Position numbers and translations under genes: made by a program
Assembly (NCBI GenBank): GCA_963932465.1
Contig: OZ010795.1
Coordinates: forward strand, 471,376,806-471,440,805
Direction of reading: 5' to 3'
Source: Maratus speciosus
Lineage: Eukaryota; Arthropoda; Arachnida; Araneae; Salticidae
DNA length: 64,000 nucleotides
The notes under the pieces: generated by a model
The model's input: the letters and a program-made list of their open reading frames with translations, nothing else
What the model was told of the DNA's origin: nothing
The model's database searches: none
In this document: positions 1 to 12,174 of the stretch, one piece after another
How positions within the stretch are numbered: position 1 is the first letter of the stretch
Layout: the number at the start of each line of letters is the position of its first letter

Positions 1-1564
1 GGCAGGTGTCCTCGGCGATTATCTCATAGGACCATATTTACTCCCAGATGTACTCAATGGCAGTACGTACTTGGTTTTCCTACGGGATATCTTACCGCAG
101 TTACTGCAAAATGTGCCAGCAACATTGCGCCACAATATGTGGTTTATGCACGATGGCGCACCGGCACATTTTTTCATAGGTGTTCGCAATCACCTCAATT
201 CAACATATCCTGGGAAATGGATTGGACGCAGTGGACCTGTTGCTTGGCCTGCACGCTCTCCAGACCTCAATCCGTTAGACTTTTTTGTTTGGGGACACCT
301 TAAATCGGTGGTGTATGAAACGCCTGTGGATACACCGGAGGATTTACTAGCGCGAATCGTTGTCGCTGCAGGAGACATTCCCAACTCCGTCGGAGTTTTT
401 CGGCGTGTTCGCCAATCTTTACGACGTCGCTGTCGGCTGTGCGATTCTGTTAATGGGCGCAACTTCGAACACCTATTATAATAATGTCCGTTCGTCTGCC
501 TTCCGACATTGAACTGTGCAGCGCAGGCCAGAAGACTATGCTTCACATATGTCATAAAGTACGTGGAATGTAATTCTTTATTTGTCATTTTTCTTTTATT
601 TTCAACACTTTTTGGCACAGTATTTTGTAAGTCACAGACTGTGGTGTACTCAAATTGTAAATTACAAAGTTTGTATGAATTAATTTAAAATTTAGTGTCT
701 TTTTTAAATTTATAATTAATAAAATTATTATGCTATTTGTTATTATTATTTCCTATCATAAATTATGATGCACATATACATACAATAATTGTCCATGTAA
801 AACATGTACTGAAACTTCTTGCATAGTTACAAATCGCAATATTTTTAATTATTTCCGAATTTTCACCACCAGTTTAATTTTAAAGAATTTAACTTAAGCT
901 TTATATCAATAAAAGACCACTTTAAAATGTAGACTATTATTGTAAAGTTATTTTGGTTCATTCAACTCTTGAATAATTAAAAAAGTTGCATCTCAGAAGA
1001 AGCATGATCGAAAATGTATAGTTGAGAGTAATTAAAAAGGCGGTGTTTCCAATCGTGATGGGCGGAGTTTAACCTTTGCTAGTGTCAAAGAAAGCGGAGT
1101 TGTAACTAAGAAACTGATTAATTTCTCTCACACAATTAAACCGATATGGTTCATTGTAAGCTTTTTCGAAAGTTTTCGGAATGGACCAAATTTTACTACA
1201 TTTTCCTTGTTGTAGCTAGAGTTGTCTTTTTGGAATTAACGATTAACTATTTTGATGTATATTGGATTTCGTACTTTTTTCACTGTTTCAGGGCTTGTAA
1301 CTCGTCAATAAATATTGCTATTTTAATACAATTGATGTCATTTTGTAGGTTTTTTTCTGCTCTTTCTAAATATGTGCTTCGTTTTTATGTAGAATTATCG
1401 ATAGTTTAGCAATGAGGGTTCTTTTACAATTTTCCGAATTTTCATTCTATTTGCTGTAACTTGAAAACTATTGCGATCCGACCAGGCTTTATATACTGAT
1501 TTATGCTCCATGTGATCTCCTCTATTACCCCTATTATATTGGACCCCTTTAACGGAACACCCTG
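1..1564 (+). mobile_element. Mariner-type transposon, 5' truncated by window edge
   Basis: An open frame from position 2 to the stop at 479-481 encodes the C-terminal half of a mariner/Tc1-superfamily transposase. Visible motifs are MHDGAPAHF (second catalytic Asp) and WPARSPDLNPLDFFVWGHLK (third catalytic region). No stop interrupts it within the window. The right end is probably the inverted terminus at about 1541-1564 (ends GGAACACCCTG, then TA), typical of mariner ends that begin CAGGGTGTTCC on the other strand. Bases 482-1540 carry no further coding signal that I recognise. Confidence 0.75.
71..481 (+). pseudogene. Mariner transposase C-terminal fragment
   Basis: The frame is open from position 2, so the real protein starts left of the window. 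The fragment keeps the DGAPAHF motif near residue 27 and PDLNPLDFF near residue 64 counting from 71. These are the second and third parts of the DDD/DDE catalytic triad of mariner-like enzymes. The C-terminal 60 residues hold the usual basic tail. Whether the whole copy was functional cannot be told from half a gene. Confidence 0.8.
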
Positions 1565-2058
1565 TATATATACATATATATAAACAAAGGAAGAAACTGT
1601 TTTACGTCATACAAGATGGGCGGTAAAAATATGATTATTTTCACAAAATAAATACTTTTGAAATGTGGTAAAATCCTTCATATTTCATACTAATCTGCCT
1701 ATGGTAACATATATGATACCATACAGAAATCCTTTAAAATATAATAAAATCTCATTTTTTTTCATGCTTTTACTTTATTTGGCCCACAACAACATAAATA
1801 AGACAGAAAAATATTTTTTGTCCATAGCAATTTTTTTGTAGTGGGAATTGAAGGGTTAACGTTCTTTAAAACTCTCCTCTGTGCTCCAGGTCTAATTAGG
1901 AAATTAATCCTCATATCTCTTAACTAACTTTAACGGGTATTTCAAAGAAAGTTCATATCTTGAGTGACTATAGTGAGAGAAAAACAGTAGTAGTATTTAG
2001 AGTATTTAGTATTTAGAGAAATTGAACAGAATAGAATTTGGCCACTTTCATCACTTTT

Positions 2059-2296
2059 GCCCCACCAGTGGCTGAAAGGTTCTGCTCTCGAAGCTGGTAG
2101 ACGGGAGGTGCTAGGTTCGATCCCAATCGCGCCCGTCGGCCTAATCATTCGGAGTTTTCGTGGTTTTCGTCGAGCCATGGATTTCCATGCGTAAATACGG
2201 ATTAGGTTCCCTTAGAAAGACCCCCACGAAGGGCACTCCCACCTCGGGCCTATTCCCTAGTGTAGATAATTGGCCGTCAAAAATCAACCAACCAAC
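2059..2296 (+). mobile_element. tRNA-derived SINE with 14-bp target duplication
   Basis: The 5' part is tRNA-like: A-box-like TGGCTGAAAGG near 2072 and B-box GGTTCGATCCC at 2114-2124. The body is unrelated to tRNA and the 3' end is a short AACC repeat. The 14-bp sequence CTTTCATCACTTTT flanks both sides (2045-2058 and 2297-2310). The opposite arm of the surrounding inverted repeat lacks the insert, which confirms it. Confidence 0.9.
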
Positions 2297-2617
2297 CTTT
2301 CATCACTTTTTGATTCTAGTTGAAAGTTCTGCGTGGAAATCTATGAGAATTACAAATGTGACGAAATAGCTAAATAAATGAGATGGAAAAAATATGGAAG
2401 TAGTGACAAATAAGTGCTTCACATTTGCACTTACATGGTTAGTGAATTGTATGTATCGATGATGTATCGACAATTATTTTATTAAATATGAAATATGCAT
2501 AGACATGCTTTATAGACATGTTAATAGTGACCAATTTCAACAACAGCTAATAAAGCAACATACTTTTCATAAAACAAGGTATGGCCATAGGAAATTTCAT
2601 TAAAATAGGAGCATTAA

Positions 2618-2926
2618 CCCTCTCGCTGCGCAACCCGAATTTTCTCGGGCAACGTAAAAAGTAGCAAAATTTTCGCAACCCGAGATTTCCTCGGGGATGC
2701 ATTTTTTCTGTCTAATTAACCCTCCTTGATTATTCCCACTAGTTATTTTTTTATTTTAAATTTTACTTATTTAATCAGAGCACTTTCCCGATTAAATTAG
2801 ACAAAAATTTTTGTTTTGAAAAACCGGTGACAAAAGAATAAAAATTCTTAAAAGACGCTCGTCGCGAAGGGGTTAAATACGCAATTTTTGGAGCTATTTT
2901 GATAAAACAATTACGCAGCGAGAGGG
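2618..2926. mobile_element. TTAA-flanked MITE (TIR CCCTCTCGCTGCG)
   Basis: TTAA at 2614-2617 and 2927-2930 flanks inverted termini CCCTCTCGCTGCG and CGCAGCGAGAGGG. A second related terminus (GCTCGTCGCGAAGGGGTTAA) lies inside at about 2857-2876, suggesting a composite or nested copy. TTAA target use is the trait of piggyBac and Kolobok elements; which one drove it is inferred. The internal sequence resembles the MITE at 62574-62774. Confidence 0.85.
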
Positions 2927-3851
2927 TTAATTTAATTTTTATATTCCGAAATAAAGGCAGAGAGTTAACGAAACAAACTGTTTAATTTCATTCAAAAATT
3001 GCTCATATCATTTATAGGAATAAAATAAAATTTTCAGCATAATTCAACGAACTTTTGCGATTAATTTTCAACAAAAATAGCACAATTCAAGATTTTCAGA
3101 ATGAGAAAAAAATCTCTAAACAATGAGTCAACCGAAGTTTTCTCCCCTCACACATTGAGGATATGCGGGTTTTTTTTTTTTTTTAGTTAATCAGTTACAC
3201 AATATTGTGCGTATCATTGGGTACCAACAATACTGTACCATAAATTTATTTCTATGATGTTTGGTTAAGAACTGTTTTGTAGGGAACACTTCAATTTAAA
3301 CTGTTTGTATTTGCTTAGAGAACAAGGAATATTATTATACTTATTGAGATCGAGAATTCTTTCACATAATTTATTTTATTCATAATCTAATTTCAGTCAT
3401 AAATAACCAGGCTTACTTCTAACCATGTAAGTGAAAATGTGAAGCTCTTATTTGTCACCACTTGCATATTTTTTCCATCCCATTTATTTAGCTATTTTGT
3501 CTCATTTGTAATACTTATAGATTTGCACACAGAAGTTTGAACTAGAATAAAACGGTAATTAAAGTGGCCAAATTCTATTGTGAACTTCAACATCCTAGGA
3601 GAATTCTTTTGAAATACTCTTTAAAATAAGTTAAGAGATATGAGGATTAATTTCCTAATTAGACCTGGAGTACAGAGGAGAGTTTTAAAGAACGTTAAAG
3701 ACAATTTTGCAATCGGACAATGCTGATATGATTTGTTGCCACTATGACTGTTCCGCCCATGTTTTGTGCAAGCTTTGCATGTTTGTTTATGGCAGCCCTG
3801 TAAAAAGTTAAAGACTAATGAAAAGACAGTGTGATATATACGTTAGTTTAC

Positions 3852-4174
3852 CTGTCAGGGGAATCCCAATAAGCTCTATCATCATCTCCATTTACTGTGT
3901 CTCCATTTGGCGGTGAAGGTGGGGCACAGTGCCTGGGTTCTTCAACAATTCCATTCATATAAGCGGTCTTAGGTAGCTGTAAGGTCCATTTTTGAGTATC
4001 TATAGGTATTTTTTGGGCAGGAAACTGCATCTTCAACAGTCGGCAACGTGTTGAGAAGAAATCCAGAAAACGATTCTGGTCATTAAAGAGCTGTTCCATG
4101 TCCAGCGTGTAACTGTTGTTGCATTGATTGCCATCCATAAGAGAAAGCAAACGCTCGCAGAAGAGGAACACAGG
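3852..4174 (-). CDS. PTPDC1: PTPDC1-like coding exon 9 (last exon in window)
   Basis: The exon is 323 nt with acceptor TTTTTACAG (4175-4183). It encodes PVFLFCERLLSLMD, then a polar, Asn/Asp-rich stretch ending RAYWDSPDR. The first part matches the helical segment that follows LLKHVPK in PTPDC1; the rest is in the family's variable, probably disordered region. A GTAAAC donor follows at 3851. Reading through the donor meets a TAA at 3850-3848, so an unspliced intron would truncate the protein here. The family's long C-terminal region is not recognised in 1-3840, so the gene is taken to continue left of the window. Confidence 0.85.
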
Positions 4175-5349
4175 CTGTAAAAACATACAAATACTAGTCT
4201 ATTTCCAACTTAATAGACACATAATAAATTAACTAAATTAATACTTCGAGTGTAAGAAAAGCTCACATTGTTAATGATGACCTATGGATTTAAAAAAAAA
4301 TTGAAATCTGTTTTTAGAAGCATCAAAGATGCGAATTCAAAATTATAGCTCATTCCGACAAATAGTTTTTGAGTCACGCTTAAAAACTACCCTTAGTGGA
4401 ATTTGTTTTATAACATTAAAAATGAATTCTACGTTAGAAGTTCCAAACTTTAAACTTTCATAATTCCCAAACTTCTTGAATTAATGATTTTCCGTATAGT
4501 ACCTGGAGACGGAAGGATATGTATGATGTCAAAAATAGGCGTAAGCGTTGAAAACTTTTTAAAGTTTGGTACAATTTCTGTATGTAGCCGACCTTCTAAA
4601 CTGTGAAAAAAGACATAATTAAGTATACCGTTAATTGGTAGGTGCTATTACTAATCGATTGTTAACAATCACACTTTTGTACGATGATTTGTGACAGAGT
4701 TAGTGAAGGTGATAACTTTTTTTTTGTGTGCATTAAACATCGTGATAATGGAACTCATAATTAACAAAATTTTGTTTTAGACAGAAAAAATTCATGGTAC
4801 TAACAAAAGGAATATCACACAATTATACCTACCAAAACGGAAACTTATCTGAAACAAAACTTTTCTCCGGTCCCTTGCGAGTCCATTTTCACTGGTTTTA
4901 CTGTACTTTATATATTTTTTAAAGTTTTTTGTTTAAAACAAAAAACTATATCAATGTTTAAAACAAAAAACTAATACCCATTTCAATAGAATTTGAAGAC
5001 ATAATTTAAAATTACAACTACTTAATTAATTGACGACTTCAAATGTCCCTAGCAGCCCAAATAGAATCCATAAAAAAATAATAATAAATAAAAATAATAA
5101 TAATAAAGGAGAATACAAATGCATCTCACGCATGACAGAAAAAGAATGGTAAACGAATTAGAGAAAGTAGTAAAGCAATGGCAACGAAGCGCGATAGATG
5201 TTAACCATGAACACAGAGTAGTAGAACATAAAAAAAGGTAGCGTTTGAAGAAGAAATCGACCAAGAAATTTTTTTGAAATAGGTGGTTTATTATTAATTA
5301 ATATATCCGTCCCCATTTAGTACGGATATATTAATTACCCTGCTTGTTC

Positions 5350-8300
5350 ATTTATAATACAACTAGCAGAACTACCCGGCTTCGCTCGTGTCAATTATAA
5401 GAAGCTTTCCGGGTAAAATAAATTAAAACGAAATAATACGGCAATCACAATAACTGAAATTTGTGCATTCCCATCCACAAATCGTTATAAAGATAATAAA
5501 AAAACATGGTGTTATTGTCTTGCAACCATAGTAAAATCCCTGAGCTTTAATAAAAGAATGCACGTTTTCTTTGGCGGGTATAAGAGAAAAATATGTGATT
5601 TTCCTGACAATACGAAAAAAAGGAATTCCTCCAAATCGCGCAGCACTTAGTGAAATTCTCGTTTGTATGGTATTATCTATATTATAAAGTAAAAACACTA
5701 TGTCAGTGCCCATAAATTGTGCCCCATAAATTGTAACCCATAAAATGTGCTTTTACTGCAATTTTTCTAACTTTTAAACATCACACAATTTCATTTTTTA
5801 CAATGTCGAATAGAAAAAAGTTCTCTCAAATGAAATTTGTTTGAAAATTGTACCTCAGTTTTCTGATTTTAATGGATTTTAAAGTAATTTTTAAGCATGG
5901 ATATTTATAAAGTTGAGTGCAACCCGATTACGAAAGATGAACCTGTTTACACTTAATGCAATAGTATAAAGAAAAGACATGTCTATGAGTAACGCTGGTA
6001 TCATATTTTCGGTGGCAACAACCTAACACAACAAATTTCCCTTTTATTGCAGTTTAACGTCTAAACATTGTACATTCGATTGTTTCAACGTATTATAGAA
6101 AACAAAAGTACTTTCAGTGATATTTGTTTGTAATATTTATCTCAATTTACGAATTTTTTATGGGTTTTAAAATAATTTTTAAGCATGCATATTTTTTAAA
6201 TATGCTTGCAACCCAAATACAAAAGATTAACTTAATTGTTCAAAAACGTTGCAAATAATTTAGAATTTGTTTGCTTTTGCGTAATATTCAATAACTAAAT
6301 TGGCAAACGAAATTAAAACGCCAAAAATAAAATAAAATAAAACACGAATTTAACAGATATCAAATCAAACTACTCAAAATAACCTGATAAGTATATAAAA
6401 TTCAAATGGGAATTTCGTTCCAGGTGCATATAACTTGAATTCTTCAGAACGGATTTCCATGCGACTTGCACTATTAGTTTTTTAAGGGAAGATTTTAGTG
6501 CGTAACATATTGTTTTCCGTTGCTTTGTCATAGAATTAAAGGGGAAAGTTATATAATCAAGTGAACCCAATTATGAAGGATTAGTCTTAATAGCTGAATA
6601 AAAAATGCAGAACTATTTTTATCTCTAAGTATATTGACGGGTTTATCTTCACTAATGGGGCTGTGCGCTAGGGTATTCTTATTTTAATGAGTATCTGACA
6701 CCTATTATGGCATGCACCTTTGTTTAAAACAATATAGAACGACTTATGTTTTAAGCGACTATCTGGCATGCAACTTGATTACAAAATACTAACCTGTAAA
6801 TGCTTAAGGTGCTTCTCCAGTTCCCTGCTCAACAACGCGAAACTTTCTGACACATTTTCTGACTCATTAAACGTAAAGGCTTAAAATTTGTAGGCCTGAC
6901 TATTAAAGCGATTTGGAATTGAAATGAGTTTTTCCTTTTTTCATAAATAAATTACTTATCGAGTTATGAGCAAATGTGGCTGCGTGACGGCCGGTTTTTA
7001 TCCTTTATTGCACTGTTGCGTCCGAATTTCAGTTCAAAACACCAACTGAAAGATCTTATACCTTTACCAACAAATGGAAACTATCTTTTGATTACATAGT
7101 CTCTAAATAAGAACTCCTGTCAATTTCATGCGTTTCCGAACAAAAATTAATTAAAAAATATGTCAGAAAATAGCTCCTTTGGATTTGAGAACAGCCTTAA
7201 CTTTATGAACAGCCTTAACTTGAAGTTTATGAAAAAACTCACATTTTTAGTTTTAATTTTGGATTTCGCGAAATTTAAATTCAGAAAAATGGATGTTCTT
7301 TTGACACATTGTGGTAATTTTTTTAACTTTTAAAATTAAAATACATGTTTTCTTTGGCGCGCGTAACAGAAAAGTATACAATATCTTCACAATACGGGGG
7401 AAAATGCAAAAAAATACATCCAAATGAGGTAGTAGTTATTAAAATTTTATTTGGAAAATTTGAAATTTTATTGAAATTAAATCTACAATGATTAGATGAA
7501 ATGATGTCATTTTCCATAAATTTTAAATCAAGACATCTGTCAAGATTTATTTTGAAAATGTAAATAACCGCTCTCTTTTTGCTATAAATCACAGAAAATG
7601 TTAGCACTGAATCTAAACCAATACAACACTTAGCGATAACGTAGAGCTATAAGATATGGCTGTAGTATACAATCGAAGTAGTAAGCAAAATATAGGAGCT
7701 ATATGTTTACAATGAGTTTGATTACGCGTTGAAAAGATTTGATAGAATGTGACGTCATATCTAGCCTTTTTTTCTTTTTCTTAAATTGTTTTCATGAAAT
7801 TTGACTGTTTGTATTAAAATAGATGTTTCAATTAAAAAAAAAAAAACATTCAAATTGAGGTGCTACGTTATTTTCTCGCTCTTATAGTTAAATTTTTTAT
7901 TTTACATACAAAAAAAATGTAAATTTTCTGTTTAGAATGACGTCAGTATCAAACACGCAAAAATATAGCAAGAAAATCTGAATTTTTATTGGCAAATAGT
8001 AACAAAATACACGCGTTATCCTTATTTTTTTCACATTATTGTGTCATTTTTTAGGGTTTGGCAACAGGAAAGAAACGTTTGAATTAAAAAAGATTTAAAA
8101 AGAGATATTTCTATAATGTTAAATTATGGAAGTGGTAAAAAAAGGGATAAATATTGGTCTGATGATTTTTTAAAGTAGAATGTGATCTTTTCTACGTTCT
8201 AAAACGTATGTACATCGAGTTTCGTGCAAATCGGTCAAAAATTAAAGATTTGTATAAAGGACATACACACAGAGAACGGCTTATATATATATAGAATACG
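5350..8300. repeat. Old interspersed repeat region in intron 8
   Basis: The stretch starts near ACCCGGCTTCGCTCG at 5375 and ends near CACACAGAGAACGGC at 8266 before a TA run. Internal sequence (for example 5820-5960 and 6120-6240, two related sub-blocks) recurs around 34060-34160 and 36530-36720. No coding frame is recognised. It is probably a decayed non-autonomous element; its class is unknown. Confidence 0.5.
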
Positions 8301-8608
8301 GAACTTTGTTGCTGATGGTTTCGGTTTTTTGTTGGTAGGTGGCGCTTCTTTAGCACGTTTCTATGCCGGCAGCCATATTTGATGAAAGTTGTGACCCGAT
8401 CTTAACAGGGTTATGCTTGAGGTTCTACTACTCTATGTTCATGATGTTAACAGAGTATCACAAACTAACAGTTATTCTTATCATCCAACGAGAAGAATAA
8501 TAGTAATTGAATATACGATGAGATAAACTTTTCGGTTGCATTTAGTTGTGCTACAAGCATTATACGCATGATTATATGGTATCGTGAATAAATATGTTGC
8601 TAACTCAC

Positions 8609-8711
8609 CTTGGGAACATGTTTGAGCAACCTTCCTTCAAATCCGTGTAGGAGATAACTTTGTCGCCTCAGATATGTATTTAAACTCATATGATAAATAT
8701 GCCTAGGAATA
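8609..8711 (-). CDS. PTPDC1: PTPDC1-like coding exon 8 (YLxRQ...LLHG segment)
   Basis: The exon is 103 nt with donor GTGAGT (8608). It encodes LNTYLRRQSYLLHGFEGRLL followed by KHVPK, a strong match to the family block YL-x-RQ-x-LLHG-x-E-x-R-LLKHVPK just after the phosphatase core. Two acceptors nine bases apart give the same frame: one starting at 8711 (adds IPR), the other at 8702. The exon ends exactly on a codon boundary, matching the phase-0 start of exon 9. Confidence 0.9.
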
Positions 8712-9030
8712 CTAGAAAATGTTTAAAAGTATTTAATTAAAGATAAACAATATCAGGTTAGAAACAACAGCGTACTAAAGTAAACAAAAAATACTGAGCA
8801 ATAAAGAAAGACAGGGATGTGCAGGAAACAGAAATCAACTTTACAAATTGCAACGATACATTTTCAATCATTTTATTATCACTTATAAATATTCGATAAT
8901 AAAATTAATGCCATTTTTAAAAATGTTTTTTTTTTTTCGTTTAAGTTTGTTACTAGGTTCAAATATGGCAAATTTTTCATTTATTTACACTTTTACACTT
9001 ACAAAGTATTTTCATCGAATTCTGAATATA

Positions 9031-9423
9031 GACCCGGAGGCGGATGCACAAGCCACCACTTCATCGAGTTGACGACTGAAATTTCAGGACTAGACAGAAC
9101 TCGATTAGCATATTAAAAGGCAACTGGTCTATCAAATCATATCTTGATGGAAAACACCCCCGAACACGATTTTGGTGGTTGATCGGTAAGTTTATCAGTG
9201 TTTTCCTGCACCCAAATGTATGAAAACGTGGAGGACAGGGAGCAGGAAAACACAATGCTAAACCTACCAGTCAACCACTAAAATCGGGTTTGCTGGTGTT
9301 TTCTACCCAAGATATGACTTGACGGACCAGTTGCATTTTAATATTCAAATCGAGTTTTAACTGATTCTAGAACTTCAGCCTTCAACTGGATGACGTAATG
9401 GTTTGTACAGCCGCCTCCGGGTC
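9031..9423. mobile_element. TA-flanked foldback MITE (TIR GACCCGGAGGCGG)
   Basis: Termini GACCCGGAGGCGG (9031) and CCGCCTCCGGGTC (ending 9423) are flanked by TA. The inner sequences (9060-9210 against 9250-9400) are also imperfect inverted copies, so the whole element can fold into a hairpin. TA duplication suggests mobilisation by a Tc1/mariner-superfamily transposase (inference). Confidence 0.85.
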
Positions 9424-9973
9424 TAATACGAATTCACTATAAGTGGCAATACATTCTTTTGTCGGCCTTTGCCCGGGGGGGGGGGGGGTCATATACAACC
9501 AGTGACTTCGGATTTATATTGTTCGTTGTTAAGAAAAACATTGCGTTTTTTTTTTTTGTTTTTTTTTTTTTTGTTCTGACTTAGGCGTAAAATGGGTTAA
9601 GTATTGTATTTAAATTTCGCGAAAATAATGAAATCTAGACAAAATTTCCATATGCTATGTAAATGCAACTATTAGTAATCGTAAAAAAAAAAAAAATAAC
9701 ACAGAGAGTCAAATTAGATATTTTTACAGAATCACATTTAAAGTTTAAATTTTTATCGTCTCATATTGTTTTTAAGTTATTGATTTTTTAAAAGAAAAGT
9801 AAATTTCAAATAATACGTTTATTTAACCTCTTTTGGAAAAAGTAACTATTACGTCATATTAATTATTAAACGAAACTAAATTTCAGTTTAAACGTTGAAA
9901 TTTATCATTATAGGGCATTTAAATGATCCATATAAAATGTTTTCTATTTCTCAAAATATATTTTAAAAACATA

Positions 9974-10205
9974 CCTGTCAAAACAAAAACAAGTAACCTT
10001 TGCTAAAACGGTGCATTTGAAGATGACACAATATGTAAAAGTTGTTATTACATTTAAAACAGTTTTAAAATCCTAAAACTATTATAGTAGGGCGTACAGT
10101 ATTGAGTTTTAGGATTTTAAAACTGTTTTAAATGTAATAAAAACTTTTACATATTGTGTCATCTTTAAATGCACCTTTTTAGCAAAGGTTATTTGTTTTC
10201 GTTTC
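9974..10205. repeat. Near-perfect palindrome with about 100-bp arms
   Basis: The arm with ACACAATATGTAAAAGTTGT and the following TTTAAAACAGTTTTAAAATC recurs reverse-complemented to the right of about 10090. Only a few substitutions separate the arms. No coding content. It looks like a foldback MITE, but no clear TSD was found. Confidence 0.85.
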
Positions 10206-10461
10206 GTTTTAATTTAAGACATATCTCACTCTCCAGTGATATATATTTCATATATACATTTTGTGAACCATTCCTGTAATGACATTTTAACAAAGTTTTA
10301 TGAAACTTCATAGCAAAGTCTATCAGAATAAAAAATTAGTTTATATCTGTTCATAATTTATATACAGGGGTCAACAAATTAGTTAAGCAGTTTCGTAAGT
10401 TAAGAACTTCCGAAATATTAAATGAAATTAACTAGATGAAACTAGATGCTATAATCTTTAA

Positions 10462-10679
10462 CCTTTAACTGGAAACGTACGTCTGTGAGATGTTTGCGTC
10501 TACATATCTGCTCTTAATATTTTCTCTTTCAGACATTCCAAACTTATTTTTATGCTGTTATATTAAAAAAGTGGTCCTGTTAATGCATAACTGTTAAAGA
10601 TTAAATGTTTAAGTACACTATTCGGTAAATTATTAAGTGTTCTGTAGGTAAACGGGATTTTTACGTTTCCGGTTAAAGG
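10462..10679. mobile_element. TTAA-flanked MITE (TIR CCTTTAACTGGAAACGTA)
   Basis: TTAA at 10458-10461 and 10680-10683 flanks inverted termini CCTTTAACTGGAAACGTA and its reverse complement, with one mismatch. It sits inside the Tc1/mariner copy. The first terminal bases are shared with the longer element at 17348-19254. Confidence 0.85.
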
Positions 10680-10717
10680 TTAAGGTTAGCTGGGTGAAAA
10701 AGTTCCACCAGATTCGT

Positions 10718-10790
10718 CCGGGATAGCTCAGATAATAGAGCACTGGCGGCTTCAGCCAGGAGATCCCTGGTTCGAATCCTGGTCCGGACA
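10718..10790 (+). repeat. tRNA-like sequence, probably SINE head or tRNA pseudogene
   Basis: The acceptor stem GTCCGGG pairs with TCCGGAC (one wobble), the D stem GCTC/GAGC and the anticodon stem CTGGC/GCCAG pair perfectly. B-box GGTTCGAAT is present. But the base before the apparent CTT anticodon is G, not the near-universal T33, and the T stem has a central mismatch. It lies in a transposon and continues into TTTTTCGCCTAGTTGG, like the other SINEs here. It is not called as a working tRNA. Confidence 0.7.
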
Positions 10791-10918
10791 TTTTTCGCCT
10801 AGTTGGAAATTTACATCGAATATAACTAGATGAAAGTCAGATTAGTAGTAATATTGTCGAAGTTTATTAATAGATGGCGTTAGGTGTCATAACTGACGCT
10901 ATCGCTTAGCGAGCGGAG

Positions 10919-11161
10919 GTGTTATTCAATGGCCACCACGATCACAAGATCTCTGACTGCTTGATTTCGGTGTATGGGATTTTGGTAAAGGATCAAGTGT
11001 ACAAGCCGCCACTTTCTGCATCCATTCCTGAACTAAAATTAAGATTCTGCACTGCAATTAATGTGATCGACGCAAATATGCTAACAAATCTGTGGCAAGA
11101 AATTATTTACCGATGGGACATTTGCAAAGTCACGAAAGGAAGCCACATCGAACATTTTTAA
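10919..11161 (+). pseudogene. Tc1/mariner transposase C-terminal fragment
   Basis: The frame encodes KDQVYKPPLSASIPELKLRF, then LTNLWQEIIYRWDICKVTKG and SHIEHF. This is the common mariner/Tc C-terminal pattern (PPLP-x-x-ELK ... RLD-x-CRVT-x-GAHIE). Immediately upstream the WPPRSPDL catalytic motif is readable at 10930-10955 but out of frame and with a TGA, so the copy is broken. Confidence 0.75.
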
Positions 11162-12124
11162 TAATGATAAACTTGAACTATTTTTCTATCATATGTACTT
11201 TAATTTTTTTCCTGTCAATACCATTCAATAAACCATTCTTTTTGCCGAACTAATTCTTAGATACCCTGTATAAAATGTAGAAACATCACGATTTTAAATT
11301 GAAAAAAATCTAAAAAATAACATTTTTTAAACTGTCGGTTAAAAGTTTTAAGTAAATCCGCTAATATGAAAACAGAAAACTCAGAACGTGCTCAGAGTGG
11401 AATGACACATTCACCTTGCGTTAAATTAACTAAACTTAAAAACTGTTACTAAAAAGGTGCATAAAAATTTATTAAAATATTCCGTTACAAAATGAACTAG
11501 TCTTTAAAAACTTAAAAACCATTTATGTTAAAAATCGTATGAAACAGAAAAGATGATTCCTGAGATCTTTCGATCGCAAACGCGAACATTTTCAAAGGAT
11601 ACTTTCACTAGAATGTCGCATTTACTGAGCTATTTATACACCAGTCTGGGGAAAAAAGGATCAGTCTATTATTTGTTGGGGTTGTCTATGAAGTTTTTTC
11701 GTTCCGATGCTGAAGTGTTAGATATTTTTAAAATATTAAACCAAAAATGAGGTATGTCATAGGATGAAACATCGTTACATGCACTATTTCCTTTACTTAA
11801 AATCTTCAGTGATTCCCTAATCCTCAAAGCATAATAATCTGATGCACGTAATAATAACTTTTGCGTTCTCGAAATCTATTTTTAAATTTTGGAGTTGATT
11901 TGATCATGAAAGTGAAGTGCTGTAGATGGTCGGTTAAACTTGATATCTCTCATGTGCTCCCCCAATCGTTCTTTAAATTTTCGAGTGGTCATACCTATGT
12001 AGCTTAACTCATTCTGTTTTTCCGTTTTGAAATGGGATAGAATAAACACCTGCAATTTCCCGTTGCAGGCAAAGATCCCGTTGTGGGGCCCTATAATACG
12101 ATTTTTAAGTACAATTTGTACTCA

Positions 12125-12174
<50 letters not shown>

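Larger units (their letters stand above)
1850..3710. repeat. Inverted repeat with arms about 1850-2460 and 3420-3710
   Basis: The left arm (AACGTTCTTTAAAACTCTCC, then a CTCCAGGTCTAATTAGG block) recurs reverse-complemented at 3640-3700. Further homology pairs about 2020-2460 with 3420-3590. The left arm is longer because a SINE interrupts it. The centre holds a TTAA MITE. The element type is unknown; it may be a long-TIR transposon that lost its core. Confidence 0.75.
10365..11268 (+). mobile_element. Tc1/mariner element, degenerate
   Basis: Inverted termini begin CAGGGGTCAACAAATTAGTT (10365) and end ACTAATTCTTAGATACCCTG (11268), with TA on both sides. The remaining coding part is a transposase C-terminus. 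A separate TTAA MITE (10462-10679) and a tRNA-like segment (10718-10790) lie inside. Confidence 0.8.

Noticed and set aside
190..618. 142-codon frame opposite the mariner transposase
   Set aside because: It is the antisense shadow of the DGAPAHF frame and matches nothing.
1..3840. Further C-terminal exons of the phosphatase gene
   Set aside because: I looked for the conserved C-terminal block on the minus strand and found none; the region is transposon and inverted-repeat sequence.
10718..10790. A functional tRNA-Lys gene
   Set aside because: The base before the anticodon is not T, the T stem is mismatched, and the context is SINE-like inside a transposon.
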